Source: Paenibacillus sp. (GTDB taxonomy: Bacteria; Bacillota; Bacilli; Paenibacillales; YIM-B00363). Taken from it: DNA of 64,000 nucleotides. The translations under genes were made by a program, and so were the position numbers. Within the stretch, counting starts at the first letter, position 1; each line of letters starts with the position of its first letter. The DNA lies in the NCBI RefSeq assembly GCF_031177825.1, contig NZ_JAPSKE010000001.1:124001-188000 (forward strand), read 5' to 3'. Below are positions 52,141 through 61,679 of this stretch, one piece after another. Below the pieces are notes generated by a model, which did no database searches, was not told the origin of the DNA, and saw only the letters and a program-made list of their open reading frames with translations.

Positions 52141-53001
52141 TTACCCCTTGATCGAGCCGAGCAGCATTCCCTTCGTGAAGTGCTTCTGGATGAACGGGTA
52201 GACGATCAACACCGGGAGACTCGCGATCATCACCGAGGCCATCTGCATCGTCTGCGTCGGCATGACGTTGTCCGCGTTCTCCAGCGGTTGTTGGCTTTGC
52301 ATCAAGATTTCGCGAACGATGACCTGCAGCGGGAACAAGGTGCGGTCCGTCACGTAGAAGATTGCTTGGAAAAATTCGTTCCAATGCCCGACGACGTAAA
52401 ACAAACCGATCGTCAAAATGACGGGCACCGACAACGGCGCGACGATCTGCAGCAAAATCCGGAATTCCTTCGCGCCATCCATTCTTGCCGACTCGAACAG
52501 CTCCTCGGGAAGTCCTTCGAAGAAGCTTTTCATAATGAGCACGTTGAAGCTCCAGATCGCGTTCGGCAATATCATCGCCCAGATCGTATCGAGCAGGCCG
52601 ACCGACTTCACGGTAAGATACGTCGGAATCAAGCCGCCGCTGAAGATGAGCGTAAACACGATCATCAGAAGGAAGAACTGCCTTCCCGGCAGCAGCTTGC
52701 GGCTGAGCGGATATGCCATCAAGCCTGTAAGGACGAGATTGATCGCGGTGCCTACGACCGTGATGATCACCGTGACCTTGAACGCCTGCGGCAAGTTCGA
52801 TTCCGTCAGCAGCGTCTTGTACGCCGTGAAGGTGATTTCCCTCGGGATGAGGATGAAGCCCCCGTTGCGCAATACTTCGCCGAACGGCGTAATGGAAACG
52901 GAGACGACGTACATGAGCGGAAACACGGCGATCAGCGCGCAGAAGGCGAGGATCGTGTAGACGACCGCGTTGAACAGCTTATCCTCGAGATTTCTTACCA
53001 T
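52141..53001 (-). CDS. Carbohydrate ABC transporter permease, LplC-like
   Basis: About 286 residues, six spans, with the EAA loop EELFESARMDGAKEFRILLQIVAPLSVPVILTIGLFYVVGHWNEFFQ and the start VRNLEDKLFNAVVYTILAFCALIAVFPLMYVVSVSITP, typical of the second permease of CUT1 importers. ATG 53001 follows GGGGAGGG and lies inside the end of the first permease; an ATG at 53016 is in frame but lies before the site. Translationally coupled to LplB. Confidence 0.92.
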   Translation of the reverse strand: MVRNLEDKLFNAVVYTILAFCALIAVFPLMYVVSVSITPFGEVLRNGGFILIPREITFTAYKTLLTESNLPQAFKVTVIITVVGTAINLVLTGLMAYPLSRKLLPGRQFFLLMIVFTLIFSGGLIPTYLTVKSVGLLDTIWAMILPNAIWSFNVLIMKSFFEGLPEELFESARMDGAKEFRILLQIVAPLSVPVILTIGLFYVVGHWNEFFQAIFYVTDRTLFPLQVIVREILMQSQQPLENADNVMPTQTMQMASVMIASLPVLIVYPFIQKHFTKGMLLGSIKG

Positions 53002-53897
53002 ATGCCCTCCCCCCATCGCTTCGCGATGTTGTTCGCCAGAAGGACGAGCGCCATGCCGATCAGCGATTTAAACAACCCGACCGCGGAAGCGAGACTGAAA
53101 TTGAGCTGCTGCAGACCGGTTCGATACACCCAAGTGTCGAGAATGTCGGCGACCGGATACACCTGAATGTTATACAGGATGTAAATTTGGTCGAATCCGG
53201 CGTCCATCAGATGACCGAGCTTCAAGATAAACAGCAGAACGATGACGCTGCGAATGCCGGGAAGCGTAATGTGCCAAATCATCCGCAGGCGGCTCGCGCC
53301 GTCGACTCTCGCGGCTTCGTACAGCGTCGGGTCGATGCCCGCGATCGCGGCCAAATAGATGATGGCGCCCCAACCGAGGTTTTGCCATACTTCCGAGCCG
53401 ACCAAGATGCTCCGGAAATAGTCGGTGGACGTGAGGAACGGGATCGACTCCCCGCCGGCTTCCACGATCCAGCGATTTACGAGACCTCCGTTCTGGGACA
53501 GCAGCGCTAGCAAAATACCGAAGATAATGACCCACGACAGAAAATGAGGCATATACGTCAGCGTCTGCACGATCGACTTCAACCACCGTACCCGGCATTC
53601 GTTGAGGAGCAGCGCCAGCAAGATCGGGGGCACGGTCCCCCAGACTAGTTTGTACAGACTGATTAGCAGCGTGTTCGTCAACAGCTGTTCGAAGTACGGC
53701 GACCGGTAGAACGTCTCGAAATGCTTGAACCACGGATTCGCCCAATCGCTGCCCATGATGCCTTCCATGATCGCGAAATCTTTGAAGGCGATGATCATCC
53801 CGTACATCGGAACATACCGGAACAGGATGAAGTATACGACGCCGGGCAAGAGCATCAGGTAGAACGGACCGAATTTTCGCAAGGCGTTGCCGACCAT
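52995..53897 (-). CDS. Carbohydrate ABC transporter permease, LplB-like
   Basis: 300 residues from ATG 53897 (GAGAGGGG upstream; longer frame to 54065 has no ribosome site and includes the terminator of the kinase gene). KFGPFYLMLLPGVVYFILFRYVPMYGMIIAFKDF and EAARVDGASRLRMIWHITLPGIRSVIVLLFIL match LplB. The upstream 53898-54030 gap holds a cre-type site. First gene of the transporter operon, co-directional with the two-component genes upstream. Confidence 0.92.
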   Translation of the reverse strand: MVGNALRKFGPFYLMLLPGVVYFILFRYVPMYGMIIAFKDFAIMEGIMGSDWANPWFKHFETFYRSPYFEQLLTNTLLISLYKLVWGTVPPILLALLLNECRVRWLKSIVQTLTYMPHFLSWVIIFGILLALLSQNGGLVNRWIVEAGGESIPFLTSTDYFRSILVGSEVWQNLGWGAIIYLAAIAGIDPTLYEAARVDGASRLRMIWHITLPGIRSVIVLLFILKLGHLMDAGFDQIYILYNIQVYPVADILDTWVYRTGLQQLNFSLASAVGLFKSLIGMALVLLANNIAKRWGEGIW

Positions 53898-53920
53898 GGA
53901 TTTCCCCTCTCCATCCAGTT

Positions 53921-53934
53921 TGTAAGCGCTACCA
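53921..53934. promoter_or_regulatory. cre-like catabolite-repression site
   Basis: TGTAAGCGCTACCA matches the pseudo-palindromic cre pattern TGNAANCGNNNNCA bound by CcpA with HPr-Ser-P. It lies 24 bases upstream of the lplB-like start, placing the transporter operon under carbon catabolite repression. Confidence 0.65.
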
Positions 53935-54012
53935 CTTTCTAAAATCAGTGTAGTCGATTTCAGTCCCTGGCCGTTATGCACAAAACCTGAAAAAGTGTTC
54001 GAATTTTTGTAC

Positions 54013-54063
54013 GAAAAAGACGGAGCCGCGCTACGCCCGGTCGGCGAAGCGAACGGCTCCGTC
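54013..54063 (-). terminator. Terminator overlapping the end of the histidine kinase gene
   Basis: GACGGAGCCG (54019-54028) pairs with CGGCTCCGTC (54054-54063). On the minus strand the stem is followed by TTTTTCGT, so it ends the two-component transcript ahead of the transporter operon; it overlaps the last codons of the kinase. Confidence 0.75.
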
Positions 54064-55818
54064 ATTCGTTGCGGAAAGCTTCGTCAGCGGCAGATCGATG
54101 CGGACGATCGTTCCCGTCCCTTCGCGCCCGCCGATCTTGAGACCGTACGGTTCGCCGAAATGAATGCGGATCCGGTCATGCACGTTGGCGATGCCGATGC
54201 CCGTGAACCGATGGCGCGAAGGCTCGTTCGTCTGCTTTCGCAGAACGTCCCGCGCGTCGCTCGAACGAACGCCGACGCCGTCGTCGCGAACGTATAGGCG
54301 CAGCCTCCCCTTTTCCGCTCGGCCCTTGATCGACACCGTTCCTCCGCCTCTCGGCGCGATGCCGTGAAACAACGCGTTCTCCACTAATGGCTGCAGGGTG
54401 AGCTTCAAAATGCGGTTCGACAGCAAGGAAGGGTCGATATCGATGTCGTACGCGTAGTTCGCGCCGTATCGTACCTGTTGGATATGCATGTACATGCGGA
54501 GCCCTTCGAGCTCCTCCTCCAGCGTGACGAATTCGCCGTGTTTATCGAAGCTGAACGTCAACAGTCCGACGAGCGAACGGATCGTCTGCCGCACCTCCCC
54601 GATGCGCTGCTGCTTCGCCAAGCTGCTGATGCAGGCCAACGTGTTGTACAGGAAGTGCGGCGCGATCTGGCTGCGGAGCATCTTCAGCTCGTACTCCTTC
54701 TTCTGCTCTTCGGCGCGCTTCGTCTCCTGCAGCAGCAGATGAATCCGTTCGAGCATGGCGTTAAAGCTGCGCGCGAGCTTCCCGATCTCGTCCTGCCGCG
54801 TCTCCGACAGCTTGGACACGATCTGCACGTCGTGCAGCCGGTCCATCTTCTCCACGAGCCTGCGGATCGGCTTCGTGAACGAACGGGACAGCATATACGC
54901 GCTGAAGAGCAGGATGACGATCATCGCGGCGGAGGCGGTCCGATAGTTCGTATACAGCGGCTGCAAATCCTTATAGAAATAGTCCTCGGGGATGAAGGCG
55001 ATCAGCGACCAGCCGAGACGGTTTTTGTTCGATTTGACCGCGACGAGCCGTTCGTCCCCGACCGAGAGGCTGTCCACGCCGGTCTTCAGCTCGGGCAGCT
55101 TCGCCTCGAAGTCCGGCAGCAGCTCCGGCGGGTACGTCCGGGGCTGCACGGGAAGCAGCTTCTCGCCGGGCTCCAGCCGGTTCACGACGTTGCCGTTCGC
55201 GGTGATGAGCGCGAACGATTGGTAGATGAGCGGCGCGATGCGGGAGGACAGCAGGTCAAGATTGATTTCGGCGATGACGACGCCTTTGATCTCCTTCGTC
55301 CGTTCGTCGGCGACCGGCCGCATGTAAGCGAGCGTATGGCCGGACAACGGAGAGACGTACGGCTCGCTGACCCGAATGGCGCCGTAGTTGTCCAACGCCT
55401 GCTCGTACAAGCCCTGCAGATGCGGGTTTCCGATGATGTCGTAGGACACCTGCGTGTTGGAATACACCTTGCCGTCGGCCCGGACGAGATATAGCGTCCT
55501 TGCGATCGAGCTGTTGTTGATCGCGAAGTTTTGCAATGTGGCAATCGCCAGCCGTTCGTTGCCGTCGTCGAGCAGATCGTGCCGCGTCGAGAGGAGCAGC
55601 AGCATATTTTCCACGCTGTCGAGGCTCGCGTCGATGTATTGATTCGTCCTTGCGACGAGCAGTTCGGCGTCCCGCGTCACCTGAGCCTTGAACAAGGACT
55701 CCGCTTCGTTCAGGTTGCTCCACGCGAGCACGAGAAACAAGATCAGCGTCACGAAAAACAAATAGACGAATTGCTTCGTCGCGATGCCGAGCCGGTTGTA
55801 CCATCGAAGCAGCTTCAT
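54031..55818 (-). CDS. Sensor histidine kinase (YesM-like)
   Basis: 595 residues from ATG 55818. Membrane span at about 15-33, a large extracytoplasmic Cache-type domain (about 40-290), second span (about 295-312), HAMP linker, then His_kinase with ARSFNAMLERIHLLLQETKRAEEQKKEYELKMLRSQIAPHFLYNTL, His388 being the phosphorylated residue, and a C-terminal ATPase lobe with LVENALFHGIAPRGGG and TGIGIANVHDRIRIHFGEPYGL. It overlaps the response regulator gene by 4 bases (ATGA), so the pair is co-translated. The signal is likely the oligosaccharide imported by the adjacent transporter. Confidence 0.93.
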   Translation of the reverse strand: MKLLRWYNRLGIATKQFVYLFFVTLILFLVLAWSNLNEAESLFKAQVTRDAELLVARTNQYIDASLDSVENMLLLLSTRHDLLDDGNERLAIATLQNFAINNSSIARTLYLVRADGKVYSNTQVSYDIIGNPHLQGLYEQALDNYGAIRVSEPYVSPLSGHTLAYMRPVADERTKEIKGVVIAEINLDLLSSRIAPLIYQSFALITANGNVVNRLEPGEKLLPVQPRTYPPELLPDFEAKLPELKTGVDSLSVGDERLVAVKSNKNRLGWSLIAFIPEDYFYKDLQPLYTNYRTASAAMIVILLFSAYMLSRSFTKPIRRLVEKMDRLHDVQIVSKLSETRQDEIGKLARSFNAMLERIHLLLQETKRAEEQKKEYELKMLRSQIAPHFLYNTLACISSLAKQQRIGEVRQTIRSLVGLLTFSFDKHGEFVTLEEELEGLRMYMHIQQVRYGANYAYDIDIDPSLLSNRILKLTLQPLVENALFHGIAPRGGGTVSIKGRAEKGRLRLYVRDDGVGVRSSDARDVLRKQTNEPSRHRFTGIGIANVHDRIRIHFGEPYGLKIGGREGTGTIVRIDLPLTKLSATNDGAVRFADRA

Positions 55819-57422
55819 GACGGAGCCCCCTCGTTCCTGCCGCGATCGGCGGAGCGATGATTGCGCTTGACGTCTGTAGGCGCGGCCCCCGCCCAATTGC
55901 GGAACGTGTAGGTGAAATATCGATAGTTCGGAATGCCGACCGCCTCCGCCACCTCGTACACCTTCAATTGCGAATGCTTGAGCAGCTCCATGGCCTTCTC
56001 CATCCGGAGCCGCGTAATGTATTGATTCACCGATTCTCCCGTTTCGTCCTTGAAGAGCCGGCTGAAGTATTCCGGACGGAGCCCGGCGCGCTCCGCGATC
56101 ATCGGCAGCGACAGCGGTTCCTGCAGCCGGTCCTGAATCCACAGCCGCGCTTCGCGGATTTCCGGACGGGACTTCTCCTCCCCGGCGTCGACGGATCGAA
56201 CGGCCCGAACGAACGCGTCCAGCGCGTTCCGCAGATCGGTCGCCGCGGCGATGCCCGCGGCTTTCGCGTACGCCGCGCCTTCCGCGCCTCGGCCCGACAT
56301 CCAATCCGTCAGCCATTGGGTCAGCCACTGCTTAAGCGGCTCGGGCCGGATCCGCTGCGCCGCGCACCATGACGCCAGCTCGGTTTCGGCGTAGCGCACC
56401 AGCTTGTCGGCGTCCCACCCCGCTTGCCGAAGCCCGGCGGAGAGCGTCCTGCGGTGCTCCTCCGTCAGCTCCCGCGGCGGCTCCGGCATGCCGATGCGCA
56501 GCCGTTCCGACTCGTCGTCGATGTAGAACGCCGCCTCCTTCCATGCCGACGTCGCGTGAACGGCCGCGAGCGCATCCGCCCGACACCGAACAGCATCGCC
56601 GACGACCGCGCGGAAGACGAGCTCGTCCTCGTCGACGAGCGACGTCGCGGCGGCCGCCGTCCGAACGTCCCGGAGCAGCTTCTCCAGCTCGGGCAGCGCG
56701 CGCTCTGCGGACTCGCATGCGGAAAACCATATCGTATATTCGTCGCCGCGCATCGGAAACCACGCGACGCAATCCGCGCATTGCTGTTCGAAGTCGAGGA
56801 GCGCCGAGTGAATGACGTCCTGCGCGAGCAAGCTCGCTTCGGGCGGCACCGGCAGCCACAGGCGCGCGAAGCGGTACGGGAACCGATCGCCGAAGCCGAA
56901 CCGCGCCCACTCCTCCGGATCGATCTCCGACGAGTTCGAACGGCCGCGCTCGCGGAACTCGTTCAAGAGCGCCTCGAGCCGCTTCGCCGACTTCGCGCGA
57001 TCCAGCTTCCGTTCTTGCCGCCGATGACCCCGCTCCCGGATCAACGCCTCCTTCGCCTTCCGAATCGCGCCGCCGACTTCTTCTTCGTCGAGCGATACCT
57101 TCAAGATGTAATCTTGAGCGCCCAGCCGGATCGCTTCCTTCGCGTATTGGAACTCGCTATGGCAGGTCAACAGAATGAACTGTACGGAAGGATACCGACG
57201 GCGCACTTCTTGAAGCAGCGTCAGACCGTCCATCGTCGGCATCGTTATGTCCGAGACGATAATGTCGGGCGGCTGCGGCTCGCACATGGCGAGCGCTTCT
57301 TCTCCGTTCTCCGCTTCGCCGAACCATACGGCGCCGCAGCTTTCCCACGGGAAGGCGCGAAGCTCCTGGCGAATCGGCACTTCGTCGTCTACGATCAGAA
57401 CGGTAACGGGATTCATCGTCAC
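55815..57422 (-). CDS. AraC-type response regulator (YesN-like)
   Basis: About 535 residues. Receiver: VLIVDDEVPIRQE with Asp58 in IIVSDITMPTMDG, YILKVSLDEEE; a long linker domain; and a C-terminal AraC double HTH, LSLPMIAERAGLRPEYFSRLFKDETGESVNQYITRLRMEKAMELLKHSQLKVYEVAEAVGIPNYRYFTYTFRNWAG. AAGGAGG lies 8 bases before GTG 57422, which I take as start (ATG 57416 is in frame). It would activate the transporter operon downstream in response to the partner kinase. Confidence 0.92.
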   Translation of the reverse strand: MTMNPVTVLIVDDEVPIRQELRAFPWESCGAVWFGEAENGEEALAMCEPQPPDIIVSDITMPTMDGLTLLQEVRRRYPSVQFILLTCHSEFQYAKEAIRLGAQDYILKVSLDEEEVGGAIRKAKEALIRERGHRRQERKLDRAKSAKRLEALLNEFRERGRSNSSEIDPEEWARFGFGDRFPYRFARLWLPVPPEASLLAQDVIHSALLDFEQQCADCVAWFPMRGDEYTIWFSACESAERALPELEKLLRDVRTAAAATSLVDEDELVFRAVVGDAVRCRADALAAVHATSAWKEAAFYIDDESERLRIGMPEPPRELTEEHRRTLSAGLRQAGWDADKLVRYAETELASWCAAQRIRPEPLKQWLTQWLTDWMSGRGAEGAAYAKAAGIAAATDLRNALDAFVRAVRSVDAGEEKSRPEIREARLWIQDRLQEPLSLPMIAERAGLRPEYFSRLFKDETGESVNQYITRLRMEKAMELLKHSQLKVYEVAEAVGIPNYRYFTYTFRNWAGAAPTDVKRNHRSADRGRNEGAPS

Positions 57423-57524
57423 GAGGCGAACCTCCTTCTGTCTGGAGAGAGTAAGCGTTTGCAATACTAATTATGCATCGAGCGCCGATTTCCTGCTTCC
57501 GCGGAGAACGCGCCCGGACAAGAG

Positions 57525-57558
57525 AGAAAAGAAAACCGTCAGGCGCATGCCCGACGGT
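57525..57558 (-). terminator. Terminator of the FAD oxidoreductase gene
   Basis: ACCGTC (57535-57540) pairs with GACGGT (57553-57558) with GGC/GCC inside; on the minus strand the stem is followed by TTTTCTTTTC, a T-rich tract, 14 bases after the stop codon. Confidence 0.75.
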
Positions 57559-57571
57559 ACATTGGTTTCCA

Positions 57572-59815
57572 TTAATACACTCGAATTTCGACGATTTCCG
57601 CGCGGGGGCAGCCGTTGGTCGCCTCCGCCGCGACGCGGAGCCGCTTCGTCCGGACGGTCTCCGCCAGCTTATGCACGCGCTTGCGGCGGCGGTTGCCCGT
57701 CTCGCGATGCAGCGTCGTCCATTCGCCGTTCACGAACGCCTCGATCGCATAATCCTTAACCAGCTCCGGTATGACTTCGAACGGCGTACGATGATGATGC
57801 AGATTGATGAGATCTTCGTTGACGTCGTCGTTGAATACCAGATGAATTTCGCTCGCCTCGACGTCTTCGTCCCAGCTCAGCTCGACCCATTCCGGGCGCC
57901 CCGCCGCAAGGTCGGCCGAAGACCATAGATTCGGCCCTCCGTACGGCCGGAGATAGCCTCCCGCGACGTTGGCCGGCTCGTACGCGTTCGTGGCCGGAGC
58001 GACCTTCAGGCAGAACGGCTTGCGCGCTTGCCCGTTCATCCGCCAGACGACGACCTGCTGCTGCAATTGGAACTCCAGCTTCGGATCTCTGTCGGGCTGC
58101 TCCTTCCTGTAGAACGGCAGGATGCCGGTATGCGCCTCTCCGGACCGGTACAACTTCAGCGCCGGGTTCGCCTTCACGATCAGGAACGCGTTCTGCGGCA
58201 GGCTCGGACGCCAGCGAAGGTCGATCGGCACCCATTGCCGGCCGCCCGCCGGGACGTCGACGGACGCCGCCGCCGCGCGCTCGTGCGGAACGTAATTTTC
58301 CGCTCGCCCCGTGCTCCACAGCTCCGCCACGACCGTCGTCGCCGCGTCGGCGTCGAGCAGCAGCTCGATCCCCTCCACCGACGGGTTGACCGGGAAGAGA
58401 ATGCCGACGTCCGCGTCCAACGGAACGCTATCCTCCGGCGACGTCACGGCGATCGTCGTCCGGACGCTCGAAGCGGAGACGGTCGCCCGCCGCGCCAAGT
58501 CGAGCGCGTCTTCGTTGCGGAGGCCGACGATGGAGGCGTCTTGACGCAGCATGATTTGCTGCAGCTCGGCGATATGGTCCGTCGCGATCTCTCTCGGCGT
58601 CGCGCCCTTCTGCACCGCCAAGGCGGCCCCCGAACCGGCGGCTTCTCCGATGACCGCGCACGTCGCCATGACCCGCGTCGTGCCGAAGGCGACGTGGGAC
58701 GCGCTGATGTTGCGGCCCGCCATGAGCATATTCCGGACGTTCGCGGAATAAAGCGAGCGGAACGGGATCGAATACACCCCGTTCATATGGAGATGCTTCG
58801 AACCGCTCTCCTCGGCGTATACGCCTTGCGGCGGGTGAAGATCGATCGACCAGCCGCCGAAGGCGACGCGGTCGGGGAACTCCTTCTGATCGAGAATATC
58901 GTTCTGATTCAGGACATAGTCGCCGATGAACCGCCGGTATTCCCGCTTCCCCGGCAGCGAGCCGACCCACTCGAGCGTCATCGTCTCCGCGTCGAACTTG
59001 CCGGAATTCTTAATGTAATCCCAGATGCCGTAGATGACGGCCCACAGCTCGTCCCGGATACGTTCGTTGTCGTGGACGGTGTCCAGCTCTCCGCCCCATT
59101 CGATCCACCAGTACGCGCAGCCGTTGTCGCCGCTTCGAATGACGCGGCGCAGCGGGATGGACGTCTTCGCGATGTCCTTGGCGAAGTCCGGAGCGACGTA
59201 TTTCACCGGATGGCCGACATCCTTCGTGTAAAATAGAAGCGTGCTGCCGAGCGTAATCTCGTCGGCGACCTCGGGCGCCCACTCTTCGTCGTATTCCGAG
59301 CGCGCTTCCCGCCCCAATCGGTATTTCGCCCCCGCGAGGAAGCCGACCAGCCCGTCCCCGGTGCAATCGAGAAACATCTCGCTCTCGAACCGGATGCGCC
59401 GCTCGCTGCCCATCATCCAGCCGGTGACCGAACGAAGGACCCGATCGTCCTCGGGGCCGTCGGCTTCAACTTCATGCACGTCGGTGTTAAGGAAGAGCTG
59501 TATATTGTGCTCCGCACGAACGGTCTGCAGCACGGTGAGATCCCAGAAATACGGATTGCCCTCGGGATTGATGTATTGGTTTTCGACGAACATCTCGCCC
59601 ATGATCCCCGTCTCCCGCGCGTACCGCTGCGTCCCGTGCGCCGTCGCGCCGCACACCCAGACGCGGACCTCGCTGCTCGAGTTGCCGCCGAGCACGGGCC
59701 GGTTCTGCACGAGGGCGACCGTTCGCCCGAGCCGCGCCGCGGCGACGGCGGCGCATACGCCCGCAAGCCCCCCGCCGATTACCGTAATGTCTGTCGTTAT
59801 CGTTTCCGTCCTCAT
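57572..59815 (-). CDS. Large FAD-dependent oxidoreductase with C-terminal accessory domain
   Basis: 747 residues from ATG 59815 (GGAGGC upstream). N-terminal FAD fold ITVIGGGLAGVCAAVAAARLGRTVALVQNRPVLGGNSSSEVRVWVCG, FLDCTGDGLVGFLAGAKY, SLYSANVRNMLMAGRNISASHVAFGTTRVMATCAVIGEAAGSGAALAVQ. About 430 onward it becomes beta-rich with an apparent galactose-binding/F5/8-like part. The family is frequent in Paenibacillus near PhyH oxygenases and sugar transporters; reactions are unknown. Co-directional with the PhyH gene 91 bases upstream. Confidence 0.82.
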   Translation of the reverse strand: MRTETITTDITVIGGGLAGVCAAVAAARLGRTVALVQNRPVLGGNSSSEVRVWVCGATAHGTQRYARETGIMGEMFVENQYINPEGNPYFWDLTVLQTVRAEHNIQLFLNTDVHEVEADGPEDDRVLRSVTGWMMGSERRIRFESEMFLDCTGDGLVGFLAGAKYRLGREARSEYDEEWAPEVADEITLGSTLLFYTKDVGHPVKYVAPDFAKDIAKTSIPLRRVIRSGDNGCAYWWIEWGGELDTVHDNERIRDELWAVIYGIWDYIKNSGKFDAETMTLEWVGSLPGKREYRRFIGDYVLNQNDILDQKEFPDRVAFGGWSIDLHPPQGVYAEESGSKHLHMNGVYSIPFRSLYSANVRNMLMAGRNISASHVAFGTTRVMATCAVIGEAAGSGAALAVQKGATPREIATDHIAELQQIMLRQDASIVGLRNEDALDLARRATVSASSVRTTIAVTSPEDSVPLDADVGILFPVNPSVEGIELLLDADAATTVVAELWSTGRAENYVPHERAAAASVDVPAGGRQWVPIDLRWRPSLPQNAFLIVKANPALKLYRSGEAHTGILPFYRKEQPDRDPKLEFQLQQQVVVWRMNGQARKPFCLKVAPATNAYEPANVAGGYLRPYGGPNLWSSADLAAGRPEWVELSWDEDVEASEIHLVFNDDVNEDLINLHHHRTPFEVIPELVKDYAIEAFVNGEWTTLHRETGNRRRKRVHKLAETVRTKRLRVAAEATNGCPRAEIVEIRVY

Positions 59816-59906
59816 GACCAAGCCTCCTGTTTTATAATTAATTTCATGATAGTCCGAAGACGGAATAAAGCGAATGCACTTTTTTTATCTCGACATATAT
59901 TTTATT

Positions 59907-60671
59907 TCATTCGTTCGGCACGACCCCGCGGATCGCGTCGTTGCGTCGGTACCGATCCTCCCCGTGCACCAAGAACGTGCGAATCCGGCTTTTGTCCCCG
60001 CCCCAGTCGTCCATCCGGAAGACGACCTCCGGCGTCGTATACCGTACCGAGAACGCCACCCTTGGAATGTCCGACGCGTTCCGGTTCGAGCCATGGAACA
60101 ATCGCTCGTTGAAGAAGACGATCTGTCCGGGCGACATCTCCACGTCGACCGCCTTCGACTCGTCGATCAAGTCGCCGCGAATGCCTTCGCCGAACGCGCT
60201 CGTCCCGTCGTTCAAGCTCGTATGCTCGGCATCCCGCTCGTGCGTCCCCGGGATGACGCGCAAGCAGCCGTTTTCCGTCAAGGAGAATCCGAGACTGACC
60301 CAAGCCGTCGCGTTAATTTCCGGCTCCATCGGCCAATAATTGATGTCTTGGTGCCATGGGATGAACTTCTCGTTCCCCGGTTCCTTGTACCAGAAATGCA
60401 TCGCCCACAAAATCAAATCCGGTCCGAGGATCGACTGCATCGCCTGCACGATCCGCGGATGCGTCGCCAGGTCGTACGCCCATCGGTGCCGGTGATGCCA
60501 CGCCGACATATTCGCCGACGTCGGTCCGGGCCGTTGCCGGGACTGCCCCAGCGTCTCGAAGAACGACCGATACCCCGCCTCCGCTTCCTCCAAGCTCAGC
60601 CCCGCGATCGGCCCGCTGTACCCCTCCGTCCGATAACGCTCCAACGAAAACTCCGTTCCCGCCACGATCAT
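59907..60671 (-). CDS. PhyH-type Fe(II)/2-oxoglutarate dioxygenase
   Basis: 254 residues from ATG 60671 (GGGAG upstream; longer frame to 60767 rejected). H-x-D in FIPWHQDINYWP, distal His in ERLFHGSNRNASDIPRVAFSVRYTT with the 2-oxoglutarate Arg, and LRVIPGTHERDAEHTS are visible. It is divergent from the AraC regulator at 60835 and in line with the large FAD oxidoreductase, suggesting that the two oxidise the same compound under AraC control. Confidence 0.88.
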   Translation of the reverse strand: MIVAGTEFSLERYRTEGYSGPIAGLSLEEAEAGYRSFFETLGQSRQRPGPTSANMSAWHHRHRWAYDLATHPRIVQAMQSILGPDLILWAMHFWYKEPGNEKFIPWHQDINYWPMEPEINATAWVSLGFSLTENGCLRVIPGTHERDAEHTSLNDGTSAFGEGIRGDLIDESKAVDVEMSPGQIVFFNERLFHGSNRNASDIPRVAFSVRYTTPEVVFRMDDWGGDKSRIRTFLVHGEDRYRRNDAIRGVVPNE

Positions 60672-60834
60672 GCGTTTCTCCCGCCTTCTCGAAAAGATTT
60701 GCCTCATCCTTATCCTAGCGTTCCTGCGTCGTCCGGCGTCAGACGGCAAATCGATGTTCTTTAGCACAAAACGCGCATTCTCCGTTACAATGATTCCGAA
60801 GCATTCCGAACGATCGACGAGGAGGGGCCGGACG

Positions 60835-61668
60835 ATGCCGGAGAGGCTTGGCGCAAAGCTGTGGATCGATTCGATGACCGCGACGTGTTATTCCGCGAAG
60901 ACGTACCGGCTCGATTACCGGTGGGCGATCGCGCCGCGCAAGCTGAATCATAACGTGCTGTGGTACGTGTCGGCGGGCCGCTTTTCGTTCGCCGTCGACG
61001 GCGAGTCGCTCCGCGCGGAGACGGGCGATCTCGTCTTCCTCCCGGCGAACGCGGTCGCGGCCAGCCGGGCGATCGGCGAAACGATCGAGCTCTACAGCGT
61101 CAACTTCGACGCGGAGATCGGCTTCTTCCCCTCGAAGGCTTGGTCGGATTGGATACCGATCCCCGCGAAACAACGAGCGCCGGAGCTCGTTCGCGATACG
61201 ATGGCCGTCATGGCGGAGCTGGATGCGTCCGATACAATCGCGCGAAGATTGAAGCTGCAGGGGCACATGCTGCTGCTGATCGGCGCATTGATCGAAGGCG
61301 CGTTGGAGGGCGGCGGACGGGCGGATGACGCGCTTCCGATCGCGGACGCGCACATGGCCGGGATCGCGGAATATATCGTGTGCAGCGGCGAGCGGATGCC
61401 GACCGTCGCGGAGCTCTGCGACCTTGCTCGCCTCGGCGAATCGCAGCTGCGGAAGCGGTTCAAGCAAGCGACGGGGATGTCGCCGCTGCAATACGTCCAC
61501 TTCGTAAAGTTAGAGCAGGCGAAGCGCGCCTTGGCGCGGAGGGACGAACGCGTCTCGGACGTCGCGCGGCGGCTCGGTTTCGAGGACGCCAATTACTTCT
61601 CCAGGCTGTTCAAGCGATGGGCCGGCTGCTCGCCGCAGGACTACCGGGAGAGATCGAGAGGCCTTTAA
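60835..61668 (+). CDS. AraC family transcriptional regulator
   Basis: 277 residues from ATG 60835 (GAGGAGGGG 7 bases upstream; the frame is open from 60670 but that part overlaps the divergent gene). N-terminal cupin sensor (YVSAGRFSFAVDGESLRAETGDLVFLPANA) and C-terminal AraC double HTH with TVAELCDLARLGESQLRKRFKQATGMSPLQYVHFVKLEQAKRALARRDERVSDVARRLGFEDANYFSRLFKRWAGCSPQDYRE. Likely regulates the divergent PhyH/FAD oxidoreductase genes. Confidence 0.92.
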   Translation: MPERLGAKLWIDSMTATCYSAKTYRLDYRWAIAPRKLNHNVLWYVSAGRFSFAVDGESLRAETGDLVFLPANAVAASRAIGETIELYSVNFDAEIGFFPSKAWSDWIPIPAKQRAPELVRDTMAVMAELDASDTIARRLKLQGHMLLLIGALIEGALEGGGRADDALPIADAHMAGIAEYIVCSGERMPTVAELCDLARLGESQLRKRFKQATGMSPLQYVHFVKLEQAKRALARRDERVSDVARRLGFEDANYFSRLFKRWAGCSPQDYRERSRGL

Positions 61669-61679
61669 TCGCATGGAAA

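Noticed and set aside
54066-56328. Long extension of the histidine kinase frame upstream of 55818
   Set aside because: The upstream part overlaps the AraC response regulator in another frame and is Arg/Gly-rich; the membrane segment and ATGA overlap fix the start at 55818.
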